The translations under genes were made by a program, and so were the position numbers. A stretch of 46,332 nt of DNA from Rhodospirillales bacterium (GTDB lineage Bacteria; Pseudomonadota; Alphaproteobacteria; Rhodospirillales; Defluviicoccaceae): NCBI GenBank assembly GCA_007694935.1, contig REES01000100.1:1-46332 (forward strand), written 5' to 3'. The notes below the pieces were generated by a model that was given only the letters and a program-made list of their open reading frames with translations, made no database searches and was not told the origin of the DNA. How positions within the stretch are numbered: the first letter of the stretch is position 1; each line of letters starts with the position of its first letter. This document shows, piece by piece, positions 1 through 7,660 of the stretch.

Positions 1-265
1 AGCTGGCGGCATAGTCGAAGCCGGGGTCGGCGCGTTCGGCCCACTGACCGAGGGCATCGCCGTGCTGCTCCTCCTCTTGCCCCCACCGGATCGCCTCGGC
101 TCGGAAGGCATCGTCATCGGCGAACACATTGTGCAGATAGCTGACGTAGTCGGCGGCATTGCGCTCCACCAGGCTCGCCGCCTTGATCACCGGCACGATA
201 TCGGGATCGATCCGGGCCGGGTCGAGATCATCCCAAGGAATGTTGTCCAGGGTCCAGTTACCCAT
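1..265 (-). CDS. ferritin-like domain protein, 3' part beyond the window edge
   Basis: Reading the minus strand from an ATG at 265 gives 88 residues (MGNWTLDNIPWDDLDP...) before the window ends. The start is supported by GAGGAGGA placed just upstream (GAGGAGGACA then ATG). Residues 64-69 read EEEQHG, the ExxH-type diiron ligand motif of ferritin/rubrerythrin-like four-helix proteins, and Glu34 sits where the first helix normally supplies a ligand. I recall short alphaproteobacterial ferritin-like proteins with this same opening (NWTLDDIPWD-like). An iron-binding or oxidative role is therefore likely but untested. It is divergent from the molybdenum hydroxylase gene at 561. The C-terminal half cannot be judged. 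Confidence 0.72.
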   Translation of the reverse strand, partial: MGNWTLDNIPWDDLDPARIDPDIVPVIKAASLVERNAADYVSYLHNVFADDDAFRAEAIRWGQEEEQHGDALGQWAERADPGFDYAAS

Positions 266-560
266 TGTCCTCCTCAAATCATCCTCAATCCGACGTGGCC
301 GTGACCCTGCAGACATCGTTTCTTGGCCGGAAGCCTGGCTGGCCCCGGTGCTTTCGGCGGCGGATCATGCCGCCGGGAGCGTTGAAGTTCAACGGCCTGC
401 CCCCGCCACGGTCCCTCGGGTTCGACCCCAGCCGCCGCAGGGATGTTTTGGCGGATTGACGAACGCCGCAGCGACGGTTGACCCTGTCGGTTTGGCTGAT
501 CACTCTGCGGGACGGCCGGAGCAGACCATCGGCCGGCGATCTGGGCGGGGAGACACCGGG
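266..560. other. divergent intergenic region with two dyads
   Basis: This non-coding stretch separates the minus-strand ferritin-like gene from the plus-strand hydroxylase gene. It holds two inverted repeats. One is CGGCGGC-N7-GCCGCCG at 355-375, which could form a hairpin. The other is a perfect 15-base dyad at 380-394 (CGTTGAA-G-TTCAACG), compact enough for a dimeric repressor. I see no convincing -35/-10 pair on either strand. A link between either dyad and control of the flanking genes is inference. Confidence 0.4.
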
Positions 561-2888
561 ATGCAGCGCTTCGGATTGGGCCAGCCGGTGCGGCGGAGCG
601 AGGATCCGCGCCTGCTCACCGGCCGCGGCCGCTATGCCGCCGACGTGAGGTTACCCGGGGAGGCCCGCGCCGTGGTGCTGCGGAGTCCCCATGCCCATGC
701 CCGGATCCGGGCGATCGACACCACCAGGGCGCTCGCCATGCCGGGCGTGCTCGCGGTGCTGACCGGAGCGGATGTCGCGGCCGACGGCCTGGGCGAGGTT
801 CCCTGCTCGATCCGGGTGAACGGGCGGGATGGGCAGCGGATGCCGCGGCCTGGGCGGCCGCTGCTGGCGGCCGAGCGGGTGCGCTACGTCGGCGACGGGG
901 TGGCACTGGTGGTGGCCGAGACCCTGGCGACGGCGGTGGACGCGGCGGAGCGGATCGATGTCGACTACGACCCCCTGCCGGCGGTGGCGACCATCGAGGC
1001 GGCGGTAGCCGACGGGGCGCCGCCGGTGTGGGACGCGGTGCCGGACAACCGGGCGTTTTTCTGGCAGCGCGGCGATGGCGATGCGGTGGCGGCGGCGCTC
1101 GCCGGGGCCGATCGCATCGTCTCGCTCGCCCTCGCCAACAACCGGGTGGTGCCGTGCGCCATGGAACCCCGCGCCGCCGTCGGCGCGTTCGACGCCGCGA
1201 CCGGCCGCTACACCCTTTATACCTCCAGCCAGTCGCCGCACGGGGTGAAGAAGGGCCTGAGCGCTCACACCCTGAATGTTCCGGAGGAGATGGTCCACGT
1301 GATCGTCGGCGACGTCGGCGGCGGCTTCGGCACCAAGATCTTCCACTACCCGGAGGAGGCGCTGGTGCTGTGGGCGGCCCGCCGGATCGGCCGGCCGGTC
1401 AAGTGGGTGGGCGACCGCAGCGAGGCGTTCCTCGCCGATACCCATGGCCGCGACCAGCGCAACCGGTTGACCGCCGGGTTCACCGCCGACGGCCGGCTGC
1501 TGGCCCTGAAGGTTGAGAGCTTTGCCAACATGGGCGCCTATCTCAACTGCTTCGGTCCGGCGATCCCCACCGAGATGACCGGCTGCATGCTGTCGGGGGT
1601 CTATGCACTCCCGGCCCTCCATGCGGTCTGTGAAGGGGTCTATACCAATACGACGCCGGTGGACGCCTACCGCGGCGCTGGCCGGCCGGAAGCCAGCTAC
1701 ATGCTGGAACGGCTGATGGACGCCGCCGCCCGGGAACTCGGCCTGACGCCGGACGCGATCCGGCGGCTGAATTTCATCACTCCGGACCGGATGCCCTATC
1801 GCACCGTTACCGGCCCGGTCTATGACAGCGGCGATTTCGGCCGCCGCCTGGATGCCGCGCTCGCCAAGGCGGACTGGGCAGGTGCCGCCGGAAGGAAACG
1901 GGAAGCGGCGGCCCGCGGCAGCCTTCGCGGCATCGGCCTCTCCAGCTACGTGGAGATCTGCGGCTTCCAGGGCGAGGATGCCACCATCCGCTTCGCCGAC
2001 GGGGGGATCGAAGTGCTGGTCGGCACCCAGTCCACCGGCCAGGGGCACGAGACCGCCTACGCCCAGATTGTCGCAGAAACCCTGGGTGTGCCGTTCGACG
2101 CCGTCACCGTGGTGCAGGGGGATACCGACCGCATCCGGACCGGCCTTGGCACCAGCGGCTCGCGGTCGCTGCCGGTGGGCGGCCCGGCGGTGAAGCGGGC
2201 AGCGGAAGCGGTGATCGCCCGCGGGCGCGGCTTCGCTGCCCACCTGCTGCAGGCGGACGCGGGCGAGGTCCGCTTCGCCGAGGGGCGGTTCGAGACCGCC
2301 GGCGGCCGCGGCATTGACCTGATGGCGCTGGCCGAGGCGGCGACCGATCCGGCCAATCTTCCGCCGGGGGAGACGGTCGCCGTCCTCGATGCCACCGCCC
2401 GGTTCGATCTGGAGGCGTCAACCTTCCCCAACGGCTGCCACGTCTGCGAGGTCGAGGTGGACCCGGAGACCGGGCGGGTCACGGTGGTGCGCTACACAGT
2501 GGTCGATGACTTCGGCACGGTGGTCAACCCGTTGCTGCTGGCTGGTCAGGTGCACGGCGGCATCGCCCAGGGCATCGGTCAGGCGCTGATGGAGTTCACC
2601 GCCTACGACCCCGACTCGGCGCAGCTTCTCACCGCATCGTTCGTCGACTACGCGCTGCCGCGGGCGGCCGACCTGCCGGCGTTCGACATCGCTTTCGACG
2701 GCATTCCCTGCACCACCAATCCGCTCGGCATCAAGGGCGCGGGGGAGGCGGGGACGATCGGCGCCTGCCCGGCGGTGATCAACGCGGTGATCGATGCGCT
2801 GGCGCCCCTCGGCGTCACCCACATTGACATGCCGGCGACGCCGGAGGCAGTGTGGCGCACGATCCGGGCGGCCAAGACCGCCGCCTGA
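561..2888 (+). CDS. xanthine dehydrogenase/CoxL-family molybdopterin-binding large subunit
   Basis: This 775-residue protein is a molybdenum hydroxylase large subunit: an aldehyde oxidase/xanthine dehydrogenase a/b-hammerhead N-terminus (about 15-130) followed by the molybdenum-cofactor-binding domains. Visible motifs are GGGFGTK, AYRGAGR at 369-375, a cofactor-contact stretch GTQSTGQGHE, and KGAGEAG near the C-terminus with the expected catalytic Glu at about 729. AYRGAGR is the form II type; true form I CO dehydrogenase carries AYxCSFR, so CO oxidation should not be assumed and the substrate is unknown. The frame stays open further upstream, but ATG 561 begins the conserved MQRFGLGQPVRRSEDPRLLTG region and has GGGGAG upstream. 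The FAD and 2Fe-2S partner subunits are not in this window. Confidence 0.88.
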   Translation: MQRFGLGQPVRRSEDPRLLTGRGRYAADVRLPGEARAVVLRSPHAHARIRAIDTTRALAMPGVLAVLTGADVAADGLGEVPCSIRVNGRDGQRMPRPGRPLLAAERVRYVGDGVALVVAETLATAVDAAERIDVDYDPLPAVATIEAAVADGAPPVWDAVPDNRAFFWQRGDGDAVAAALAGADRIVSLALANNRVVPCAMEPRAAVGAFDAATGRYTLYTSSQSPHGVKKGLSAHTLNVPEEMVHVIVGDVGGGFGTKIFHYPEEALVLWAARRIGRPVKWVGDRSEAFLADTHGRDQRNRLTAGFTADGRLLALKVESFANMGAYLNCFGPAIPTEMTGCMLSGVYALPALHAVCEGVYTNTTPVDAYRGAGRPEASYMLERLMDAAARELGLTPDAIRRLNFITPDRMPYRTVTGPVYDSGDFGRRLDAALAKADWAGAAGRKREAAARGSLRGIGLSSYVEICGFQGEDATIRFADGGIEVLVGTQSTGQGHETAYAQIVAETLGVPFDAVTVVQGDTDRIRTGLGTSGSRSLPVGGPAVKRAAEAVIARGRGFAAHLLQADAGEVRFAEGRFETAGGRGIDLMALAEAATDPANLPPGETVAVLDATARFDLEASTFPNGCHVCEVEVDPETGRVTVVRYTVVDDFGTVVNPLLLAGQVHGGIAQGIGQALMEFTAYDPDSAQLLTASFVDYALPRAADLPAFDIAFDGIPCTTNPLGIKGAGEAGTIGACPAVINAVIDALAPLGVTHIDMPATPEAVWRTIRAAKTAA

Positions 2889-2910
2889 CTTCAGGAAAGG
2901 TGGGAAGCCG

Positions 2911-3705
2911 GTGCCGCTTGAGATCACCCCGGACCTGGTGGACACGGTCCGCGCCATCGCGCTGGAGGCCGGCCGGGCCATTCTCGACGTCTATCACTCC
3001 GATTTCACTGTCCGGCACAAGGGTGACCGGTCGCCGGTCACCGAGGCCGACGAGCGTGCCGAGACGCTGATCATCAATGCCATCCGGTCCAGGGTCGGCG
3101 ACCACTTCCCGATCGTCGCCGAGGAAGCGGCGGAAGCCGGCAGCATCCCGGAGGTGGGCGATGCGCCGTTCTGGCTGGTCGACCCGCTGGACGGCACCAA
3201 GCAGTTCGTCAACCGCCAGGGCGAGTTCACCGTCAACATCGCGCTGATCGAGCATCGCCTCCCGCAGCTCGGGGTGATCCACGCGCCGGCTATCGGCGCC
3301 ACCTACTGGGGCAGCGCACAGGGTGCCTTTGCCGAAACCGAGGGCGCCCCGGCCCGGGCGATCGCCTGCCGGCCGCTGCCGGAGAAGCGGCTGGTGGCGG
3401 TGGCCAGCCGGTCCCACCGCAATGTCGAGACCGATTCCTACCTCGCCAGCCACGATGTGGCGGAGATCATGTCCTCCGGCAGCTCGATCAAGTTCTGCCT
3501 TGTGGCCAGCGGCCGGGCCGACGTCTACCCACGGCTGGGGCGGACCATGGAATGGGATACCGCGGCCGGCCACGCGATCGTCCGGTTCGCCGGTGGCACG
3601 GTCACCGACATGGCGGGGATCGAGCTGCTCTACGCCAAGCCGGGGTTCGAGAATCCCTCGTTCGTCGCCCGCGGCGCCCCGCCGGTGCCGCCGGGACGCC
3701 GGTGA
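2911..3705 (+). CDS. cysQ: 3'(2'),5'-bisphosphate nucleotidase, inositol monophosphatase family
   Basis: CysQ hydrolyses 3'-phosphoadenosine-5'-phosphate to AMP, clearing a by-product of sulfate assimilation and sulfotransfer. The 264-residue product shows the family metal sites: EEAAEAG in the middle of the N-terminal half, DPLDGTKQF (the DPxDGT motif) and WDTAAGHAIV near the C-terminus. The GTG start at 2911 is chosen because AGGAAAGGTGG lies just upstream and the family N-terminus begins there. A longer open frame into the preceding gene is not conserved. It overlaps the next gene by GTGA. Other inositol-phosphatase-family substrates (inositol-P, histidinol-P) cannot be excluded, but the KQFVNRQGEFTVNIALIE stretch favours CysQ. 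Confidence 0.85.
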   Translation: MPLEITPDLVDTVRAIALEAGRAILDVYHSDFTVRHKGDRSPVTEADERAETLIINAIRSRVGDHFPIVAEEAAEAGSIPEVGDAPFWLVDPLDGTKQFVNRQGEFTVNIALIEHRLPQLGVIHAPAIGATYWGSAQGAFAETEGAPARAIACRPLPEKRLVAVASRSHRNVETDSYLASHDVAEIMSSGSSIKFCLVASGRADVYPRLGRTMEWDTAAGHAIVRFAGGTVTDMAGIELLYAKPGFENPSFVARGAPPVPPGRR

Positions 3706-4742
3706 GCGGGGACGCCGGCGCCCCAGGGCCGCTGATCGTCGCTCCGTCGCCGGCGGCGATCGGGGCGGCCGCCGAGGCCATCCGCCGGGGTGAGCTGGTC
3801 GCCTTCCCGACCGAGACGGTGTACGGCCTCGGCGTCGATGCCGGGAACGATCGGGCGGTGGCGGCGGTGTTCGCCGCGAAAGGGCGCCCCCGCTTCAACC
3901 CTTTGATCGTCCACGCCTGCGGCCGTACCGCCGCGGACGCGGTCGCCCGCTTCGATGAGCGGGCGCGGGCACTGGCCGATGCGCTGTGGCCGGGGCCGCT
4001 AACCCTGGTGCTGCCACGCCGGGCGGGGGCCGGCGTGTCCCTGCTGGCGACCGCCGGGCTCGACACGGTGGCGGTGCGGGTGCCCGATCATCCGGTGGCT
4101 CTCGCGCTGCTGCAGGCCTGCGGCCGGCCGATTGCCGCCCCCAGCGCCAACCGCTCCGGGGGGGTCAGCCCCACCACCGCGGCTCACGTCGCCGCCGATC
4201 TGGGCGACCGGGTGGCGATGGTGCTGGATGGCGGGCCATGCCGGATCGGCGTGGAGTCCACGGTGGTCGACATCACCGGGCCGGCGCCGGTGCTGCTCCG
4301 CCCCGGCGGCACCGCGGTGGAGCGGCTGCATGCCCTGATCGGTCCGCTCGAGGCGGCGTCGGGCGGCCCGCCCCGCTCCCCCGGCCTGCTCCGCCGCCAT
4401 TATGCGCCGGCCCGCCCGGTGCACCCGGATGCCGAGGCGGCCGGGGCGGGGGCGGCGTTCCTCGCCTTCGGCCCCGGCTGGCCGGATGCCGACCGCAATC
4501 TCAGCGCCTCAGGCAGTCTGGAGGAGGCCGCGGCCAACCTGTTCGCCATGCTGCGCGCCCTGGACCGGGAGCCCTTCCGGGCGATTGCGGTGGCGCCGAT
4601 CCCGCGCCACGGTCTCGGCCTTGCCATCAACGACCGCCTGTCGCGGGCGTCGGCGCCGCCGGCACCGCCGCCCGGGGAGGATGACTGGGACGATGAACGC
4701 GGCCCATCGGTTCCCTGCGTTCTGCCGGGGGACGAGGTGTGA
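3702..4742 (+). CDS. tsaC: L-threonylcarbamoyladenylate synthase, two-domain TsaC/Sua5 type
   Basis: This enzyme makes threonylcarbamoyl-AMP from threonine, bicarbonate and ATP, the first step of t6A formation at position 37 of ANN-decoding tRNAs. The 346-residue product has a YrdC domain (roughly 10-200; FPTETVYGLG, KGRPRFNPLIVH, SANRSGG, GVESTVVD) and a shorter C-terminal Sua5 domain reached through a linker containing SPGLLRRHYAP. The length fits the two-domain form rather than the ~190-residue TsaC. Start is GTG 3702, which overlaps the cysQ stop as GTGA, so translation is probably coupled. The C-terminal tail is proline- and acid-rich and probably unstructured. Confidence 0.88.
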   Translation: MSGDAGAPGPLIVAPSPAAIGAAAEAIRRGELVAFPTETVYGLGVDAGNDRAVAAVFAAKGRPRFNPLIVHACGRTAADAVARFDERARALADALWPGPLTLVLPRRAGAGVSLLATAGLDTVAVRVPDHPVALALLQACGRPIAAPSANRSGGVSPTTAAHVAADLGDRVAMVLDGGPCRIGVESTVVDITGPAPVLLRPGGTAVERLHALIGPLEAASGGPPRSPGLLRRHYAPARPVHPDAEAAGAGAAFLAFGPGWPDADRNLSASGSLEEAAANLFAMLRALDREPFRAIAVAPIPRHGLGLAINDRLSRASAPPAPPPGEDDWDDERGPSVPCVLPGDEV

Positions 4743-4902
4743 ACTGCAAACGGCATGGCGCGGATCGGCCGGTGCGGCATCCTGCAGGATGACCGTGTAT
4801 GGGCAAGCGGCTCTCCTCTCCGGCTCGATGCGACACCGGACAGATCACGTGTGCCCTGCCCTGCCCTGCTCTGGTCAGGTGCCGGGTTACCGACATGCGG
4901 CA

Positions 4903-4946
4903 CAATCATGAGTTGCTAGAATCCAAGGGTTGAGCTAGTCTGCGGG
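4903..4946 (+). promoter_or_regulatory. duplicated promoter segment, copy 1
   Basis: CAATCATGAG (4903-4912) is followed by TTGCTA (4913-4918), a 17-base spacer and TAGTCT (4936-4941), then GCGGG. The same arrangement recurs at 5990-6033: 16 bases are identical through TTGCTA, spacer length is the same, and the -10 half is conserved (CTAGTYTGMGGG). The geometry fits a sigma-70 promoter with a conserved element directly upstream of -35 that could bind an activator. Transcription would start near 4949, leaving about 300 bases before the GNAT start. Confidence 0.55.
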
Positions 4947-5021
4947 TTAAGCGGCGGTGCGGTTTTCCCCCACCCCGGGCTCGGGCGTGCAGGCGGGTGG
5001 TGGCACATGTTATCGTCAGTG

Positions 5022-5130
5022 CCGGCCAAGGCGACCGCCTCGGTACTCGGCTGCCTCGGCGGGGCCCACCATCTGCCGGCCGACAAGGTTCGGTTGCCGC
5101 GGGCGGTTACCACCGCCAGATGAGATTTCG
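5022..5130 (+). pseudogene. 3' remnant of a second PLP-dependent decarboxylase
   Basis: In the frame read from 5007, the codons at 5034-5105 read TASVLGCLGGAHHLPADKVR then LPRA. The intact decarboxylase at 7657-8883 has TASVVGCLCTPLDLLADKVR then LPRA near its C-terminus. DNA identity is also evident (GCCGGCCAAGGCGACCGCCT versus GCCGGCCGAGGAGACCGCCT). After PRA the homology breaks, but in another frame 5110-5130 reads PPPDEIS, matching the intact C-terminus PPPMEILV. That would be explained by an internal deletion of about 26 codons with a frameshift. The cysteine of the CTPLD motif is absent. This is a non-functional fragment; the first part of the match is strong, the PPPDEI part weaker. Confidence 0.6.
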
Positions 5131-5253
5131 ACGGTCGCGCCGACCTTTCCGGTGTTTCGGACCAAATGTCGGCTTGCGGTGCGAGATGGAAACGTGACGA
5201 GCATGTCTCCCGGGCCTGCCCTTGATGGATGCGCGGCCGCGTCGAAGGATCCG

Positions 5254-5976
5254 ATGGCTGGATCGTCGTTGGCCTTCAGCCGAGGCTGGGACCGGCTGAT
5301 TCCCAATGGCCGCGAGCTCGGCGTTGCTGCCGCGCTCTGCTACAACGCCGACCGGGTGCTGCAGAAGCTTTCGATTCCAGTCCGGGTGTATCGCTACGCC
5401 CTGGTGGCCCAGCCGGTGCCGCCTCGACCGGTGCTGGCCGGTCGGCGGGGTGTGTCCATCGAGGTGCGACAGATCTCCCCCTTGGAGCCCGCCCTCCTCG
5501 GCATGGAAATCACCTCTGACATTCTCGCGTTCCGGGCAACTCAGCGCCCGCTCTGCTTCGCAGCCTACAAGCAGGATGTTATGATCGGCTGCCTGTGGTT
5601 TTGTCTCGGTCCGTATCACGAAGACGAGGTCCGCTGCCTGTTCGCACCAGTACCCGCTGGGACCACGGCGTGGGACTTTGGGGCATATGTGCTGCCGGAC
5701 CATCGCAGCAGTTTGGCTTTCCTCCGGTTATGGGACGCTGCCAATGCCTATCTGCGGGATCGGGGCGTCAGATGGTCGCTCAGCCGCATTTCTGCATACA
5801 ATCTTGCGTCCCTGCGTTCGCACGGCAGCCTCGGCACGATTCCCCTCGGTGTCGCGACATTCATCTGCTGTGGCCGGCGGCAGCTGATGTGGAGTACGCT
5901 CGAACCGCGATTGCACGTCTCCACCGGCACGCATGATGTCCCGGCTCTCACGGTGCGTGCACCCCTGCGGCCTTGA
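5254..5976 (+). CDS. GNAT-like acyltransferase (probable)
   Basis: A 240-residue product whose C-terminal half looks like a GNAT fold: WDFGAYVLPDHR, LWDAANAYLRDRGVRWSLSR and YNLASLRSHGSLGTIPLG correspond to the end of the acyl-CoA-binding strand-helix unit and the N-x-x-S-x-x-x-H-x-x-LG ending of the family. The usual R/QxxGxG/A pyrophosphate loop is degenerate (HRSSLAF), so catalytic activity is uncertain. ATG 5254 is chosen for GAAGGA four bases before it; GTG 5194 or ATG 5203 in the same frame are alternatives. It lies between two copies of the same promoter. Codon use is less GC-biased than in its neighbours, suggesting transfer. It probably belongs with the ligase-decarboxylase-amidase-like trio. 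Confidence 0.6.
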   Translation: MAGSSLAFSRGWDRLIPNGRELGVAAALCYNADRVLQKLSIPVRVYRYALVAQPVPPRPVLAGRRGVSIEVRQISPLEPALLGMEITSDILAFRATQRPLCFAAYKQDVMIGCLWFCLGPYHEDEVRCLFAPVPAGTTAWDFGAYVLPDHRSSLAFLRLWDAANAYLRDRGVRWSLSRISAYNLASLRSHGSLGTIPLGVATFICCGRRQLMWSTLEPRLHVSTGTHDVPALTVRAPLRP

Positions 5977-5989
5977 CGCTCGCGGTATG

Positions 5990-6033
5990 CAATCATGAGT
6001 TGCTAAGATATATCGGCTAGACTAGTTTGAGGG
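5990..6033 (+). promoter_or_regulatory. duplicated promoter segment, copy 2
   Basis: CAATCATGAG (5990-5999), TTGCTA (6000-6005), a 17-base spacer and TAGTTT (6023-6028) repeat the order and spacing of copy 1 at 4903-4946. Start of transcription is expected near 6036, giving a leader of about 30 bases before the ligase ATG at 6065. Because the -35, the upstream element and the spacer length are all kept while the spacer sequence varies, conservation looks functional rather than merely recent. Confidence 0.6.
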
Positions 6034-6064
6034 TGTCGCAGCCGTGCCTACGTGGAGAATCATG

Positions 6065-7660
6065 ATGGCGCAGGATCTGGTGCAACAACTCATCGAAGCG
6101 CGAGCCGGCGTTTCTCCTGAATCGATCGCCATCCGTCATCGTCAGGACGCCATCAGCTACGGCGCGCTTTCAGCGGCGATCCAGCAGTTCGCCGGGGCGC
6201 TCGGGGCTCTGGGTATCGCCCGCTCAGAGCGCGTCGCCGTCTATCTGGAGAAGCGGCCTGAGACGGTGATTGCCATGTTCGGCGCTGCCGCTGCCGGCGC
6301 TGTGTTCGTGCCGGTGAACCCGTTCCTGCGCTCGCGCCAAGTCGTGCACATTATCAAGGACTGCAATGTGCGGGTGCTGGTGACTTCGGCGAGCCGGCTG
6401 AGCGGACTGGCGGACGTACTTGCGGACTGCCCGGATCTGAGGGCCGTCATTCAGGTGGATGGAAACGCCGACACCGAGATGGCGGATGGGGTCTCCGTGG
6501 TGGACTGGCCGGCAGCCATGGCCACGGGTGCGCCGCCCCAAGGGCTGCGGGGCACCATCGATGCGGACATGGCGGCCATCTTCTACACCTCCGGCAGTAC
6601 CGGTTCGCCAAAGGGTGTGGTGCTGTCCCATCGCAATCTGGTGGCCGGCGCCACCAGCGTCAGCAGCTATCTCGGTAATGTGCCGGAGGACCGCATTCTC
6701 TCCGTGCTACCGCTCAGCTTCGATGCTGGCTTCAGCCAGCTCACCACGGCATTCCGGGTGGGGGCGGAGGTGGTGTTGCTCAACTACCTCACGCCGCGTG
6801 ACGTGGTGCAGGCGTGCGCTGCCCATCGAATCACCGGCCTGACTGGCGTACCGCCGCTCTGGATCCAGCTCGCCCAACTGGACTGGCCCACGGATGCGAC
6901 AGCCGGAATTCGGTACTTCGCCAACACCGGCGGCCGCATGCCTCGGACCACGCTCAGCCGGCTCCGCACCCTTATGCCGCACGCCAAGCCGTACCTGATG
7001 TATGGTTTGACCGAGGCTTTCCGCTCCACCTACCTGGATCCGAATGAAGTGGACCGCCGCCCGGACTCCATTGGCAAGGCGATCCCCAACGCGGAAATCC
7101 TGGTGGTGGGCGCGGATGGCCGGCTGTGCGGCCCCGGCGAGGAGGGCGAACTGGTGCACCGCGGTGCGCTGGTGAGCCTCGGCTACTGGAACGATCCGGA
7201 GCGCACGGCCGCGCGATTCCGGCCGGTGCCGGCGGCGATTTCAGGGCTTTGTCTTCCAGAAGTCGCGGTCTGGTCCGGCGACATGGTCCGCATGGACGAG
7301 GACGGCTTTCTCTACTTCGTCGGCCGTAACGACGATATGATCAAGACCTCGGGGTACCGCGTGAGCCCGACCGAGATCGAGGAGGTGGTTTATGCCTCCG
7401 GCCTGGTTGCCGAGGCGGCGGCGCTCGGCCTTCCCCACCCGGTGCTTGGGCAGGCCATAGCGGTGGTGGCATCGGCACCGGCAGACGGGCGTCTCGAGAT
7501 CGAGGCGCTGATGGATCATTGCCGCCGCGAACTGCCTCTTTACATGGTGCCGACCCTGATCGTGGAACGCGCCGCCCTGCCCCGCACCCCCAACGGCAAG
7601 ATGGACCGCAAGCAGATGGCACTGGAGCTGAACGATCCGTTCATGAGGGCTGCCGAGTGA
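6065..7660 (+). CDS. AMP-forming acyl/amino-acyl ligase, exosortase-A-cluster type
   Basis: A 531-residue adenylate-forming enzyme. It carries the core motifs in order: YTSGSTGSPKGV from Tyr174, YGLTEAFRSTYLDP, GDMVRMDEDGFLYFVGRNDD, the hinge KTSGYRVSPTEIEEV, and PRTPNGKMDRKQ with the C-terminal catalytic lysine. Overall it resembles the acyl-CoA ligase family found beside exosortase A. The expected reaction is activation of a carboxylate as AMP ester and transfer to CoA or a carrier; the substrate is unknown. GTG 6044 and ATG 6062 are in frame, but ATG 6065 has GGAG seven bases upstream. It overlaps the decarboxylase by GTGA and is driven by promoter copy 2. No carrier-protein gene is adjacent. 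Confidence 0.82.
   Translation: MAQDLVQQLIEARAGVSPESIAIRHRQDAISYGALSAAIQQFAGALGALGIARSERVAVYLEKRPETVIAMFGAAAAGAVFVPVNPFLRSRQVVHIIKDCNVRVLVTSASRLSGLADVLADCPDLRAVIQVDGNADTEMADGVSVVDWPAAMATGAPPQGLRGTIDADMAAIFYTSGSTGSPKGVVLSHRNLVAGATSVSSYLGNVPEDRILSVLPLSFDAGFSQLTTAFRVGAEVVLLNYLTPRDVVQACAAHRITGLTGVPPLWIQLAQLDWPTDATAGIRYFANTGGRMPRTTLSRLRTLMPHAKPYLMYGLTEAFRSTYLDPNEVDRRPDSIGKAIPNAEILVVGADGRLCGPGEEGELVHRGALVSLGYWNDPERTAARFRPVPAAISGLCLPEVAVWSGDMVRMDEDGFLYFVGRNDDMIKTSGYRVSPTEIEEVVYASGLVAEAAALGLPHPVLGQAIAVVASAPADGRLEIEALMDHCRRELPLYMVPTLIVERAALPRTPNGKMDRKQMALELNDPFMRAAE

Larger units (their letters stand above)
4743..5253. other. non-coding region with promoter copy 1 and a gene remnant
   Basis: About 510 bases without an intact gene. 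It holds, in order: featureless sequence after tsaC with a short CCTGC/CCTG tandem run near 4857-4870; the duplicated promoter segment at 4903-4946; and a decayed fragment of a PLP decarboxylase at 5022-5130. One frame stays open from 4957 into the GNAT gene, but its first part (rich in R, P and C) resembles no protein I know, and it overlaps the remnant in another frame. I therefore treat it as untranslated or fortuitous. Confidence 0.55.

Noticed and set aside
405-440. GTTCGACCCC resembling a tRNA T-loop
   Set aside because: The flanking bases cannot form the five-base-pair T-stem and no acceptor or anticodon stem is found around it.
651-2243. Minus-strand open frame (530 codons) inside the molybdenum hydroxylase gene
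   Set aside because: The plus frame shows clear family motifs over the same bases; the minus frame shows none.
561-2888. Aerobic carbon monoxide dehydrogenase (form I CoxL)
   Set aside because: The active-site loop is AYRGAGR, not AYxCSFR, and coxM and coxS are absent.
5007-5123. Possible 38-codon small protein (ATG 5007)
   Set aside because: Its sequence is the C-terminal part of the neighbouring decarboxylase, so it is better explained as a gene remnant.
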